Of a stretch of 54,767 nt of DNA, positions 15,494 to 23,765 are shown one piece after another (within the stretch, counting starts at the first letter, position 1; the number at the start of each line of letters is the position of its first letter). The position numbers and the translations under genes are program-made. The stretch spans positions 1 through 54,767 of the forward strand of contig NZ_JACSNQ010000013.1 in the NCBI RefSeq assembly GCF_016900315.1, written 5' to 3'. Source of the stretch: Olsenella profusa (GTDB taxonomy: Bacteria > Actinomycetota > Coriobacteriia > Coriobacteriales > Atopobiaceae). Below the pieces are notes generated by a model. The model had not been told where the DNA came from and searched no databases. It saw nothing but the letters and a program-made list of their open reading frames with translations.

Positions 15494-16900
15494 ATGGAGC
15501 GTCCGAACGCCTGGAAGGAGTACAGCGCCGAGCAGCTCGACGCGCTGCACTACCTCTGCGAGGGCTACAAGTCCTTCATCTCTGACAACAAGACCGAGCG
15601 CGAGTGCGTCGCCGCGAGCGTCCGCATGGCCGAGGAGGCCGGCTACGTCAGCCTGACCGACCGCATCGCCTCCGGCGAGCCGCTCAAGCCCGGCGACAAG
15701 GTCTACGCCGTCAACCGCGGCAAGAGCCTCATGCTCGTCCACATGGGCACCGAGCCGCTCGAGCGCGGCGTCAACATCCTCGGCGCGCACATCGACTCGC
15801 CGCGCCTCGACGTCAAGCAGGACCCGATCGAGGAGCGCAACGAGCTCGTCACGCTGGACACGCACTACTACGGCGGCGTCAAGAAGTACCAGTGGGTCAC
15901 GATGCCGCTCGCCATCCACGGCGTGGTCTGCAAGAAGGACGGCACCACGGTCAACGTCGTGATCGGCGAGGACGAGGCCGACCCCGTCTTCTGCATCACC
16001 GACCTGCTCCCCCACCTCGGAAGCCAGCAGATGACCAAGAAGGCCAGCGAGGTCATCGAGGGCGAGATGCTCGACGTGCTCGTGGGCAACCGCCCGATCG
16101 TCGTTGAGGAGGGCGCCGAGAAGGACGATGAGGCCGAGAAGAGCCCCGTCAAGGCCGGCGTCGTCGCCCTGCTGCGCGAGCAGCTCGGCATCGAGGAGGA
16201 GGACCTCCTCTCCGCCGAGCTCGAGATCGTGCCCGCCGGCGCGGCCCGCGACCTGGGCCTGGACCGCTCCATGATCTTGGGCTACGGCCAGGACGACCGC
16301 GTCTGCGCCTACACGAGCCTCGTGGCCCAGCTCGACTGCAAGGAGCCCGCGCGCACCGCGGTCTGCCTGCTCGTCGACAAGGAGGAGATCGGCTCGGTGG
16401 GCGCCACCGGCATGACGAGCCACTTCTTCGAGGACACCATGGCCGAGATCCTCGAGCTCGCCGGCGAGACGGGCGCGCTCGCGCTGCGCCGCTGCCTCGC
16501 GGCCTCGAGCATGCTCTCGAGCGACGTCTCGGCCGGCTTCGACCCGGCGTTCGCGAGCGTCTTCGAGCCGAAGAACTCCGCGTACCTGGGCCACGGCCTC
16601 ACGTTCAACAAGTTCACCGGCAGCCGCGGCAAGTCCGGCTCCAACGACGCCGACGCCGAGTACGTGGCCACCATCCGCCGCGTCATGGACGAGGGCGGCG
16701 TCGCCTGGCAGACCGCCGAGCTCGGCAAGGTCGACGCGGGCGGCGGCGGCACGATCGCCTACATCCTCGCCACCTACGGCATGAGCGTCATCGACTGCGG
16801 CGTCCCCGTGCTCTCCATGCACGCGCCGTGGGAGGCCACGAGCAAGGCCGACGTCTACGAGGCGTACCGCGGCTACCAGGAGTTCCTCAAGCTCGCGTAG
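15494..16900 (+). CDS. M18 family aminopeptidase
   Basis: This is a dinuclear zinc aminopeptidase of the M18 (aspartyl aminopeptidase) family, cytoplasmic, probably in peptide turnover. Metal and active-site motifs are ILGAHIDSPRLDVK, LLVDKEEIGSVGATG, SSDVSAGFDPAFASVFEPKN, the late GVPVLSMHAPWE, and a Gly-rich segment DAGGGGTIAYI. The start is the ATG at 15494 with AAAGGGAG upstream, giving 468 residues, normal for the family. An upstream in-frame ATG at 15452 has no comparable site. Confidence 0.93.
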   Translation: MERPNAWKEYSAEQLDALHYLCEGYKSFISDNKTERECVAASVRMAEEAGYVSLTDRIASGEPLKPGDKVYAVNRGKSLMLVHMGTEPLERGVNILGAHIDSPRLDVKQDPIEERNELVTLDTHYYGGVKKYQWVTMPLAIHGVVCKKDGTTVNVVIGEDEADPVFCITDLLPHLGSQQMTKKASEVIEGEMLDVLVGNRPIVVEEGAEKDDEAEKSPVKAGVVALLREQLGIEEEDLLSAELEIVPAGAARDLGLDRSMILGYGQDDRVCAYTSLVAQLDCKEPARTAVCLLVDKEEIGSVGATGMTSHFFEDTMAEILELAGETGALALRRCLAASSMLSSDVSAGFDPAFASVFEPKNSAYLGHGLTFNKFTGSRGKSGSNDADAEYVATIRRVMDEGGVAWQTAELGKVDAGGGGTIAYILATYGMSVIDCGVPVLSMHAPWEATSKADVYEAYRGYQEFLKLA

Positions 16901-16922
16901 GAAACTTCGTTACGGCAACGGG

Positions 16923-17000
16923 GGCCGCCCCTCCGATTCTCACGCAAGGACTGCGCTTCGCGGAAGATCCTTGCTTAGAGAATCGGAGGGGCGGCCTTTT
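16923..17000 (+). terminator. strong terminator of the M18 aminopeptidase
   Basis: A perfect 19-bp stem (16923-16941 with 16978-16996) is followed by TTTTGC. The loop itself carries CAAGGA/TCCTTG arms. It lies 20 bp after the stop codon. Confidence 0.92.
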
Positions 17001-17084
17001 GCTGTCACGGTTGTCTGCAGCGGCGTGAGGAACTCCTGGTGGCCGTCGCTCAGGGCCTCCACCCTCTGGAGGGCGCGGGGAGGG

Positions 17085-17705
17085 TCACTCGATGGCGAGC
17101 GTCACCTGGGTGTTGGGGAGGCCGGTCACGGTGGCGGTGGTGCGGCCGCGGTCCCAGCTGAGGAACGTATCGCTGTTGATGCGGAACTCCCACTCCTTGC
17201 CGGACTCGTCGACGCCGCTGAGGTAGTACGTCGCGCCGCTCTCGCCGCTCACGTCCCTCGTCTCGACATCGTGCAGCTCGACGCGCACGGGGTCGAAGAG
17301 GTACGGGATGTCCAGCAGCGGCTGCCCCACAAAGACGTAGCAGGTACACACCATGAGCGCGATGATGACCGCCCCGAAGATGCGCTCGCCCACGCCCTTG
17401 AAGTCGTCGCGCAGCTGCCGCGCCACCGCCACGACGCCAAAGGAAAAGATGGCAAGCCAGCCCGGAACGCCCACGAGCCGATACGCCACCGCGATCGGCC
17501 CCTCGTCCGTCTTGCCCAAGGTAAACAGGCCGATGAGTCCCCACGCGACATAGCTGACCACGGCCAGGGGAACAAGAACTATCAAGGAAATCGCCAGATA
17601 GCGGCGCCGGCGGTCACGGGCGGACTCCACGGGGGACTCGCTCGCCTCCGCCTCCTCCATCGCCGCCTTGAGCCTCGCGTACGTATCGTCCTCGTGCGCT
17701 TCCAT
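17085..17705 (-). CDS. three-span membrane protein, unknown
   Basis: I do not recognise this 206-residue protein. It starts with an acidic cytoplasmic segment (MEAHEDDTYARLKAAMEE), has membrane segments near residues 38-62 (AISLIVLVPLAVVSYVAWGL), 80-100 and 115-138, and ends in an 80-residue soluble domain that looks beta-rich (YYLSGVDESGKEWEFRI, TATVTGLPNTQVTL). The ATG at 17705 is preceded by GGGGGG. The start is preferred over an upstream frame extension because the membrane topology begins right after it. No operon partner. Confidence 0.75.
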   Translation of the reverse strand: MEAHEDDTYARLKAAMEEAEASESPVESARDRRRRYLAISLIVLVPLAVVSYVAWGLIGLFTLGKTDEGPIAVAYRLVGVPGWLAIFSFGVVAVARQLRDDFKGVGERIFGAVIIALMVCTCYVFVGQPLLDIPYLFDPVRVELHDVETRDVSGESGATYYLSGVDESGKEWEFRINSDTFLSWDRGRTTATVTGLPNTQVTLAIE

Positions 17706-17841
17706 GTACCCCCCCGCTCTCAAGACAACGTTAGCCCGAAGCAAGGGGAAATGCTGGCTTGGCCGGCATCCCTTGCGCAACGCTTACGTCGCGGGCCAGG
17801 GCGGCCGGGCAGGACCCTTTGCCGGAATCTCGGATTGCGCA

Positions 17842-17993
17842 TGGCGAGAAGAACGCGTAGCTCGGGATTCTGCGGCTAGACGGCCGCGTTTCCCAAGCTA
17901 CGCGTTCGGTAGTTCAACTTCTGTCACGCGCTAACGCGGATGTTGGAAATCCCCGATTGCGCGTGGAGGTCCGGGGCCGAGGTTCTTCTCGCC
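17842..17993. repeat. intergenic element bounded by inverted dispersed-motif copies
   Basis: GGCGAGAAGAACG at 17842-17854 and GGTTCTTCTCGCC at 17981-17993 face each other. Inside, GAACGCGTAGCT (17851-17862) pairs with AGCTACGCGTTC (17895-17906). A second arm pair is a direct repeat: TCGGATTGCGCATGG before the left copy and CCGATTGCGCGTGG before the right one. The surrounding 17706-17998 holds no gene. Confidence 0.6.
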
Positions 17994-17998
17994 CGCCC

Positions 17999-18676
17999 CT
18001 ACAGGTCGGCCATCGTCTTGCCGGCGCCAACGAGACCCTCGAAGTCGGCGGTGAAGGCGTCCACCGCAGCGTCGATCGCGGCGTTCTTGACGAGGCCCTC
18101 GATCACGGAGGAGGCGGCCGTCACGGCGCCGACGCCGTAGCGGGCGAGCTCGAGAATCTGCTGGGAGTTCTTGAAGCTCGCGGCGAGCACCTCGCAGGGG
18201 AGGTCGTTGGCGCGGAAGATGTCGTGGATCTCCATGGCAACGCCCACGCCGTCATAGCCCATGTTGTCTATGCGGTTGATGTAGGGCGCGGCATAGGAGG
18301 CGCCTGCCTTGGCGGCGAGGAAGGCCTGCATCGGGGTGTAGATGGCCGTGGCGGTGGTACGGATTCCCTCGGCAGCGAGCATGCGGATGGCCTTGAAGCC
18401 CTCGGGGACGCTCGGGACCTTGGGGAAGGTGTGGGCGCCGAGCTCGGCCACGATGCGCCTGCCGTCTGCCACCATGCCCTCGGCGTCGCGGGCCACGACC
18501 TGCGCGTGGAGCTCCATCTCGGGCCCGATCATGTCGCGGATCTCATGCAGGACCTCGAAGGGCGCGCGGCCGGAGGCGGCGAGGATCGACGGGTTGGTGG
18601 TCACGCCGTCAACGGGGTAGTACTCCACCAGGCGCTTGATGGCATTGACGTCGGCGTCGTCGATGATGAGCTTCAT
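17999..18676 (-). CDS. transaldolase-like fructose-6-phosphate aldolase
   Basis: This class I aldolase of the TalC/FSA subfamily of transaldolases probably cleaves fructose-6-phosphate or related ketose phosphates. It shows VDGVTTNPSILAASGR, the conserved KVPSVPEGFKAI with the Schiff-base lysine, TATAIYTPMQAFLAA and the characteristic VLAASFKNSQQI. The 225-residue length fits. In many bacteria this gene accompanies a glycyl-radical enzyme. Here the upstream partner at 18736-19590 is a fragment, so the original promoter of the pair has probably been lost with it. Confidence 0.9.
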   Translation of the reverse strand: MKLIIDDADVNAIKRLVEYYPVDGVTTNPSILAASGRAPFEVLHEIRDMIGPEMELHAQVVARDAEGMVADGRRIVAELGAHTFPKVPSVPEGFKAIRMLAAEGIRTTATAIYTPMQAFLAAKAGASYAAPYINRIDNMGYDGVGVAMEIHDIFRANDLPCEVLAASFKNSQQILELARYGVGAVTAASSVIEGLVKNAAIDAAVDAFTADFEGLVGAGKTMADL

Positions 18677-18705
18677 GACTGGTTCCTTTCGCTTGGGGTG
18701 TGGAA

Positions 18706-18736
18706 GCGTGCAAAAGTGCCTGTCCCTTTTGCACGC
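18706..18736. repeat. hairpin between glycyl-radical remnant and fsa
   Basis: GCGTGCAAAAG at 18706-18716 is the exact complement of CTTTTGCACGC at 18726-18736 with a 9-base loop containing CTGTCCC. It abuts the stop codon of the glycyl-radical remnant and may be a REP-like palindrome or a processing site. Confidence 0.75.
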
Positions 18737-19590
18737 TACAGGGTCTGCTCGGTGCGGGCGATGATGTCGTCCTGGGTGGCGCGGGAGAGCACGTTGAAGA
18801 ACGCGGAGTAGCCGGCCACGCGGACGATCAGGTCCTTGTGCCTCTCGGGGTGGGCCTGCGCGTCAAGCAGGGTCTCGCGGCTCACGATGTTGTACTGCAC
18901 GTGATAGCCGTGCAGGCGGTCGAAAAACGCTGAGATGAGCATCTCGAGCTTCTGCTTGTTGCGCTCGGAGGCGAGCATCGTGGGAGCCATCTTCTGGTTG
19001 AGCAGCACGCCGCCCGTAATCTTCTCCGTGGGAAGCTTCGAGACGGACTTGAAGACGGCGGTGGGACCGTGGGTGTCGGCGTTGTGCGCGGGGCTGCAGC
19101 CCTCGGCGAGCAGCTCGTGGGCGTGGCGGCCGTCGGGCGTGGCCATGGTCCCCATTCCCTGCCCCACGTTGGCGCTGATCGAGGAGGTGCCGGCGTAGCG
19201 GATGCCGCCGATGGGGCCGCGGCCATGGCGCGTGTTGGGATACTTGGCAATCTCGTCGATGTAGGACTGGTAGGCGTCCACTACGAGCTGGTCCACGGAG
19301 TCGTCATCGTTGCCGTACTTGGGGGCGTCGTTCACGAGCATCTGGCGGATCTGCTCACCCTTCTCGCCCGCGAAGTCTGTCTCCAGCGCGTCGGCGAGCT
19401 CGGCCGGCGTGATGCGCCTCTCGTCAAAAACGAGCTTCTTGATGGCCGCGAGGGAGTCGGCCATGTTGGCGATGCCCACCTGGAGGCCTGAGATGAAGTC
19501 GTAGACCGCGCCGCCCTCCTTGATGGTCTTGCCGCGACCGATACAGTCGTCCGTGAGCGCGGAGCACAGGACGTCCGGCACGTCGCGGAG
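18736..19590 (-). pseudogene. glycyl-radical enzyme, C-terminal third only (PflD-like)
   Basis: The homology begins near 19578 with VLCSALTDDCIGRGKTIKEGG and runs to the stop at 18736, about 280 residues. It includes the glycyl-radical loop RVAGYSAFF near the end and other C-terminal family blocks (GLQVGIANMADSLAAIKKL, ISANVGQGMGTM). Full-length members are about 780-810 residues, so the N-terminal two thirds, with the active-site cysteine, are missing. Upstream of 19590 the frame is only the antisense of a DeoR gene fragment. The protein cannot be an active enzyme on its own, although a free C-terminal fragment with the radical glycine is reminiscent of YfiD/GrcA-type spare parts. There is no good start codon, which argues for a pseudogene. 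Confidence 0.88.
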
Positions 19591-20085
19591 CTCGTGCGCG
19601 ACGGGGACACCGTCATGGTGGAGAGCGGCAGCTGCTGCGCCCTGCTCGTGGCGCAGCTCGCCGCCGAGAGACGCGAGGTCACGGTCATCACCAACAGCGC
19701 CTTCATCGCCTCGTCCGTGCGCGACGACCCCACGGTGAGGGTCGTGCTCATCGGCGGCATCTACCAGAAGGACTCGCAGGTCATGGTGGGGCCCATGGTG
19801 CGGTCCTGCGTCGAGGGCTTCTACGTTGACCTGCTCTTCGCCGGCACGGACGGCTTCTCCGCCCGCACCGGGTTCACCAACAGCGACCAGATGCGCGCGC
19901 AGGCCGTCCGCGACATGGCGGAGCACGCCGAGCGCGTGGTGGTGCTCACGGAGAGCGAGAAGTTCGGCCGGCGCGGCACCGTCCCGCTTGCGCTGGGCAA
20001 GAAGGACGTCTGCGTGATCACCGACCCCCACCTGAGCGACGAGGCGCGCGGCGAGCTCGCCGCGGCGGGCGTCACGACCCTGTGA
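19576..20085 (+). pseudogene. DeoR-family regulator, sensor domain only (N-terminally truncated)
   Basis: The frame encodes the DeoR C-terminal sugar-phosphate-sensing domain: ELVRDGDTVMVESGSCC, ITNSAFIAS, VVLIGGIYQKDSQVMVGP, DLLFAGTDGFSARTGFTN and a normal C-terminus. The DNA-binding winged helix and linker (about 75-80 residues) that should precede it are absent. Homology stops at about 19576, exactly where the oppositely oriented glycyl-radical remnant begins. A GTG at 19594 could start a free sensor domain but has no convincing ribosome binding site. Confidence 0.85.
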
Positions 20086-20094
20086 CACGGGTGT

Positions 20095-20137
20095 GACACG
20101 GGGACGGAGGGATTGTCACCGCTCCGTCCCCGGTGTC
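20095..20137. repeat. imperfect inverted repeat after the DeoR remnant
   Basis: GACACGGGGACGGAG (20095-20109) pairs with CTCCGTCCCCGGTGTC (20122-20137) with one bulge. It contains the GGGGACRG core seen in the sufD insertion. It could terminate both the DeoR remnant and the convergent telA operon. Confidence 0.7.
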
Positions 20138-20150
20138 CCACTCCGTCGCG

Positions 20151-21341
20151 TCACTCCCCCGGTTCCAGCGAGGCGCCCTCCCCGTCGCGATTCATCCGCT
20201 CGGCGTAGTCGCGAGCCCGCTCAAGCTGCTCGCTCAGCACGTCAATCGTCTTGGCGAAGGACTCGTTGGCCTGCTCGCGGAACCTGTCGATGCCGTCGAG
20301 CGTCGAGAAGACCGCGTCGTATGCGCGCCTCAGCGTCTCGGGCGAGACGCCGCTCGAGACGGCCTGCTGCTGCGTGCGCAGGGAGTTCTCCTGCAGCAGC
20401 TTGCTCGTGCGGTCGATCATGGCGTCGGTGGTCCTGTTGACGGCGTCGATCTGGTCGAGCACGAGCTTCTGGTTCTCGAGCGACTGCGCGACGATCACGG
20501 CGGTGCGCAGCGCGGTCACCGTGGTGGTCTTGGCGCGCTCGACGCCTCGGACCAGCTGGTCGTTGTTCTGCTGGATGATTCCCATCGAGAGGTAGGCCTG
20601 GATGGTCACCGCCGCCTGGGTCTGCACGTCCTGGCGGCGCTGACGCACGGCGAACAGCGCGTCGCGCTCGAGCGAGGCGGCGAGCTCGGCGTTGCCCGCG
20701 GCCCGCTCGCGCTCGATGCGCTCCACGAGAGCGTCGTCGATGCCGGTCAGCAGCTCGTAGGCGCGCCTCAGGGTCCCGAGGTTGCCCCAGAGGCTGCGCC
20801 GCTCCACGTTGAGGGCAGCGTTGTCCTTGCGCAGCAGGTCCTGCCCCTTGCCGAGCGCGAGCAGAATCGCGTTGAGCTGGCCCTGGTTGGACTCGTAGCG
20901 CCGGAAGTAGCGCCTCACGCGACTCGCGAGGGGCAGCGCCCCCAGCAGGCGCTCGGCGAAGGTGTCCTCGCCCGGCGCGAGCTCGTCGACCTCGTTGCGC
21001 AGGTCGACGAGGCTCCTGGAGACCTCCTGCTGCGCTCCCCCGGACCTGGACGTGGCCAGAGACTGCTCGAGGAAGCGGCTCGAGGTGCTGCTGGTCTCGC
21101 GAAAGGCGTCGGCGCCCACCTCGTAGATGGCGTCGACCTCCTGCTTGAACTCGAGGCTCTGGGGCGGCAGAGTCGCCACGCGCGCGACCCAGGAGCCGGC
21201 GTTGTCGCTCAGGCGCCGGAGCTCCGCGGCGTCAGGGGCGGGCACCTGCGAGAGCGCGCCCTCGACGCGCACCGGCTCGGGCGCCGGGGTCGCCTCGAGG
21301 TCGAAGCGGTCATCGGGCGCGCTGAGAAGGTCATCGGACAT
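20151..21341 (-). CDS. TelA-family toxic anion resistance protein
   Basis: This 396-residue, highly helical cytoplasmic protein is a member of the TelA (toxic anion/tellurite resistance) family. Diagnostic stretches are RVRRYFRRYESNQGQLNAIL, QDLLRKDNAALNVERR, IQAYLSMGIIQQNNDQLV and the late ISSGVSPETLRRAY-like segment (SSGVSPETLRRAYDAVF). The ATG at 21341 has AAAGGAG at good distance. The biochemical role of TelA is not known; the family is found in membrane-stress contexts beside XpaC and vWA proteins. It is the last gene of a four-gene minus-strand operon. Confidence 0.88.
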   Translation of the reverse strand: MSDDLLSAPDDRFDLEATPAPEPVRVEGALSQVPAPDAAELRRLSDNAGSWVARVATLPPQSLEFKQEVDAIYEVGADAFRETSSTSSRFLEQSLATSRSGGAQQEVSRSLVDLRNEVDELAPGEDTFAERLLGALPLASRVRRYFRRYESNQGQLNAILLALGKGQDLLRKDNAALNVERRSLWGNLGTLRRAYELLTGIDDALVERIERERAAGNAELAASLERDALFAVRQRRQDVQTQAAVTIQAYLSMGIIQQNNDQLVRGVERAKTTTVTALRTAVIVAQSLENQKLVLDQIDAVNRTTDAMIDRTSKLLQENSLRTQQQAVSSGVSPETLRRAYDAVFSTLDGIDRFREQANESFAKTIDVLSEQLERARDYAERMNRDGEGASLEPGE

Positions 21342-21421
21342 GGGGTCTCCTTTCATGGGGGCAGGTGGGGTCGGGCGGCAGGCGCGCCCGCGGCCGCGAG
21401 GCGGTCGGGCCACGCGGGACG

Positions 21422-22087
21422 TCAGCTCACGTCGAGCTCGCTCGGGCGGTGCCCGAGGCGCTGCCTCAGGTAGTCGGCGCCGGTCTCGATCTGGGTGGAG
21501 GCGCCCTCCACGATGCGCGCGCGCACGAGGTCGAGCGCGCCCGCCACGTCGGCGCACTGCCCGTCGAGCGCCGTGACGTTGCGGCGCGCGCGAGAGCTCG
21601 CGCGCCCGCCGAAGCCGAGGTAGCGCACGTTGGTGACGAGCTGCTCCCAGGCGCCCGGCAGCCAGGTCGTCGCGAGCGAGAGCACGAGGCGACGGTCCTC
21701 CTCCGCCCCGGCGGACGCGAGCTCGGGCAGGCCCACGAGCTCGACCATGGACGCCACGAGGGCGCGAAGGGGCTCGGCCTCGGCGGCGATGCCCCGGGGC
21801 TCGTCCGCCGCGCACGCTCCCTCGATGCGCGCCGCCATCTCGTTCACGGCCTCCGCAGACTCCTTGAGGGCGGGGTCGGCGCCCACGAGCGCCTCAAGGT
21901 CAATGGCAGCCACGTGGCTCGGCATGTTGAGCGAGGTGAGCAGCAGCCACGACCCAGCCGACATGAGGGCGCCCGCCGCGATGAGCCCCACGCGGGCAGC
22001 GACGCCCGCGACGAGAAGGGCGGCGCCGCAGAAGACCGCGAGGACCGCCACGGACACCCCGATCGCCATGACCCTCTCGCCCCGCAT
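21422..22087 (-). CDS. XpaC-like membrane protein
   Basis: The 221-residue protein has two closely spaced membrane segments at residues 7-52 (MAIGVSVAVLAVFCGAALLV, then GLIAAGALMSAGSWLLLTS) followed by a helical cytoplasmic domain. Size, topology and its place directly upstream of telA match XpaC-type proteins, but I see no short motif that proves the family. The start at 22087 (MRGERVMAIG) has GGGAGG upstream. It probably partners with TelA at the inner membrane face. Confidence 0.65.
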   Translation of the reverse strand: MRGERVMAIGVSVAVLAVFCGAALLVAGVAARVGLIAAGALMSAGSWLLLTSLNMPSHVAAIDLEALVGADPALKESAEAVNEMAARIEGACAADEPRGIAAEAEPLRALVASMVELVGLPELASAGAEEDRRLVLSLATTWLPGAWEQLVTNVRYLGFGGRASSRARRNVTALDGQCADVAGALDLVRARIVEGASTQIETGADYLRQRLGHRPSELDVS

Positions 22088-22133
22088 CGATCCCTCCCGC
22101 TCTCTCCTCGCCCGACCCGGCACCCGCCCTCGT

Positions 22134-23747
22134 CTACAGATAGCCGCGGATCTCCTTGAAGGCGGCGGTGAGGTCCCCGTCCGCCGCGTCGAAGACGCGC
22201 CCACCCGTGAGCTCGGCGAGCTGCTCCATCTCGTCCCTGCTCGCCTCGCCGAACAAGATCGCGTACACCGGGATGCCATGGACCTCGGGCGTGGCCTCGT
22301 ACCATGACCTGAACGCGGCGAGGTCCGGCGACTCGAGGTTCTCGCCGTCCGAGAAGAGCACGACGGAGGTCACGTTCGCGTCGGAGCGGGTCCGTGCCGC
22401 AAGCTCGAGGGAACGCTCGAGCGTCCCGTAGATCGCGGTACTGCCGGACGCGACGAGCCCCCGGACGTAGTCGCCCACGTCGGAGAGGTTCCCGTCCTCG
22501 CCGACCGTGATGTCGCGCTCGTCCTTGACCGAGGTGGCGAACTCCACGAAGTGCACCGTCTCGCGCGGCTGGAAGGTCAGAAGCGAGCCCGTCCCCTCGG
22601 CGCCCGTGTCCGTGAGCGAGCCGAGCGCCGCCTTGAGGGCGTCGAGCCGCGAACCCTCCATCGAGCCCGAGGTGTCGATCTGGAAGACCATGTTGGCGGG
22701 CTTGCGCACGTCGGAGACCCAGCTCGAGAGCAGCGCCCTCACCGTCTCGAGGCGGTTGGGGAAGGGGATCTCGAAGGCCTCCGTGGCGTCGTCGGCCGTG
22801 GTGGCGTCGGTCCGGCGCAGCGTCTCGTCGGCGATGCGCCGCTGGACGTCGTCGCGCCGCAGGTAGTCCACGAGCGCGCGGTAGGCCGCCTCGGCCCGGT
22901 CGCCACGGCCCGAGAGCAGCGTGAGCGGGTAGTCGGCGGTGATGACGCCGTCCTGGGGGATCACCTCGACGAGGCCGGGGTCCGCCAGGACCAGGGACTC
23001 GTAGTTGAAGACGCCGTCCACCGCCGAGGGGTCGTTGCCGTAGGCGTCCATGAGCCAGCCCGACGAGCCGCTCGTGAGCGCCTGTCCCTGCGCGAAGCGC
23101 GTGAGGTCCGCGGCCACCGTCTCGACGTCGTCGGCGGTGATGGCCGCACCCGTGCCCGAGAGCGCCGTGGCGAGCTCCACGAGCGCCGAGAAGCCGCTGT
23201 TGGACGAGACCGGGCTCGACATGCCGTAGCGGAACTCCCCCGAGTCGGCGGCGTCGACGACCTCGGCCCACGTCGGGCTCCGCTCGTCCCAGCCCAGCTC
23301 GGCGGCGCGATCGGCCCGCACGCCCAGCACGACGGGCGTGCGCATGATCGACGTCTCCTGGCTCACGAGCGAGCCCTTCTCGTCGAAGAGCGACATGTAG
23401 GCGTTTGACGGGAACCACGTGGCGTCGTAGTCGCCCTCGCCCGCCATCACGGCCTCCGTGCCGTCGAGCGTGCCCATGTACTCGAGTTCGACCGTGATGC
23501 CGAGCTCGTCCTGGGCGTCCTCGAGGATGCCCTCCATGTCCTTGACCTCGGACCCGGCGAGCACGCGAAGCGTGGCGCCGTCGACGGAGGGGCCGTCACC
23601 GCCCGACGCCCCCTGGGTCGCGGGGGCGTCATCGGCGAGCTCGTCGGGCGCCGAGCAGGCGGGTAGCGCGAGCGCGCTCGCGATGGCACAGAGCAGGGCG
23701 AGAAGGACGACGAGGGCGCGGCGACGCGGGGCGGGTGCTGGTCTCAT
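22134..23747 (-). CDS. lipoprotein with substrate-binding and vWA domains
   Basis: The 537-residue protein has a lipobox (ALALPACSAPDE, Cys about 31), then a periplasmic-binding-protein-like fold (residues 58-320; TLRVLAGSEVKDMEGIL, DATWFPSN, SPVSSNSGFSALVEL, YLRRDDVQRRI) and a C-terminal von Willebrand A domain with a MIDAS motif (VFQIDTSGSMEGSRLDAL, GSTAIYGTL, VLFSDGEN). It is anchored outside the cell and may couple ligand binding to metal-dependent protein-protein contacts. The SBP part aligns with the neighbouring protein encoded at 23766-24947. It is the second gene of the operon leading to XpaC and TelA. The signal peptide codons carry a GCGAGAAGGAC word (23698-23708). Confidence 0.85.
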   Translation of the reverse strand: MRPAPAPRRRALVVLLALLCAIASALALPACSAPDELADDAPATQGASGGDGPSVDGATLRVLAGSEVKDMEGILEDAQDELGITVELEYMGTLDGTEAVMAGEGDYDATWFPSNAYMSLFDEKGSLVSQETSIMRTPVVLGVRADRAAELGWDERSPTWAEVVDAADSGEFRYGMSSPVSSNSGFSALVELATALSGTGAAITADDVETVAADLTRFAQGQALTSGSSGWLMDAYGNDPSAVDGVFNYESLVLADPGLVEVIPQDGVITADYPLTLLSGRGDRAEAAYRALVDYLRRDDVQRRIADETLRRTDATTADDATEAFEIPFPNRLETVRALLSSWVSDVRKPANMVFQIDTSGSMEGSRLDALKAALGSLTDTGAEGTGSLLTFQPRETVHFVEFATSVKDERDITVGEDGNLSDVGDYVRGLVASGSTAIYGTLERSLELAARTRSDANVTSVVLFSDGENLESPDLAAFRSWYEATPEVHGIPVYAILFGEASRDEMEQLAELTGGRVFDAADGDLTAAFKEIRGYL

Positions 23748-23765
23748 GGTTCTTCTCCCCTCGCG

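Noticed and set aside
19594..20085. The DeoR sensor domain as an intact small regulator
   Set aside because: No DNA-binding domain, no ribosome binding site, and the truncation coincides with the neighbouring gene's truncation.
18736..20088. The 450-codon minus-strand frame as a full glycyl-radical gene
   Set aside because: Its first 170 codons are only the antisense of the DeoR remnant; real homology starts near 19578.
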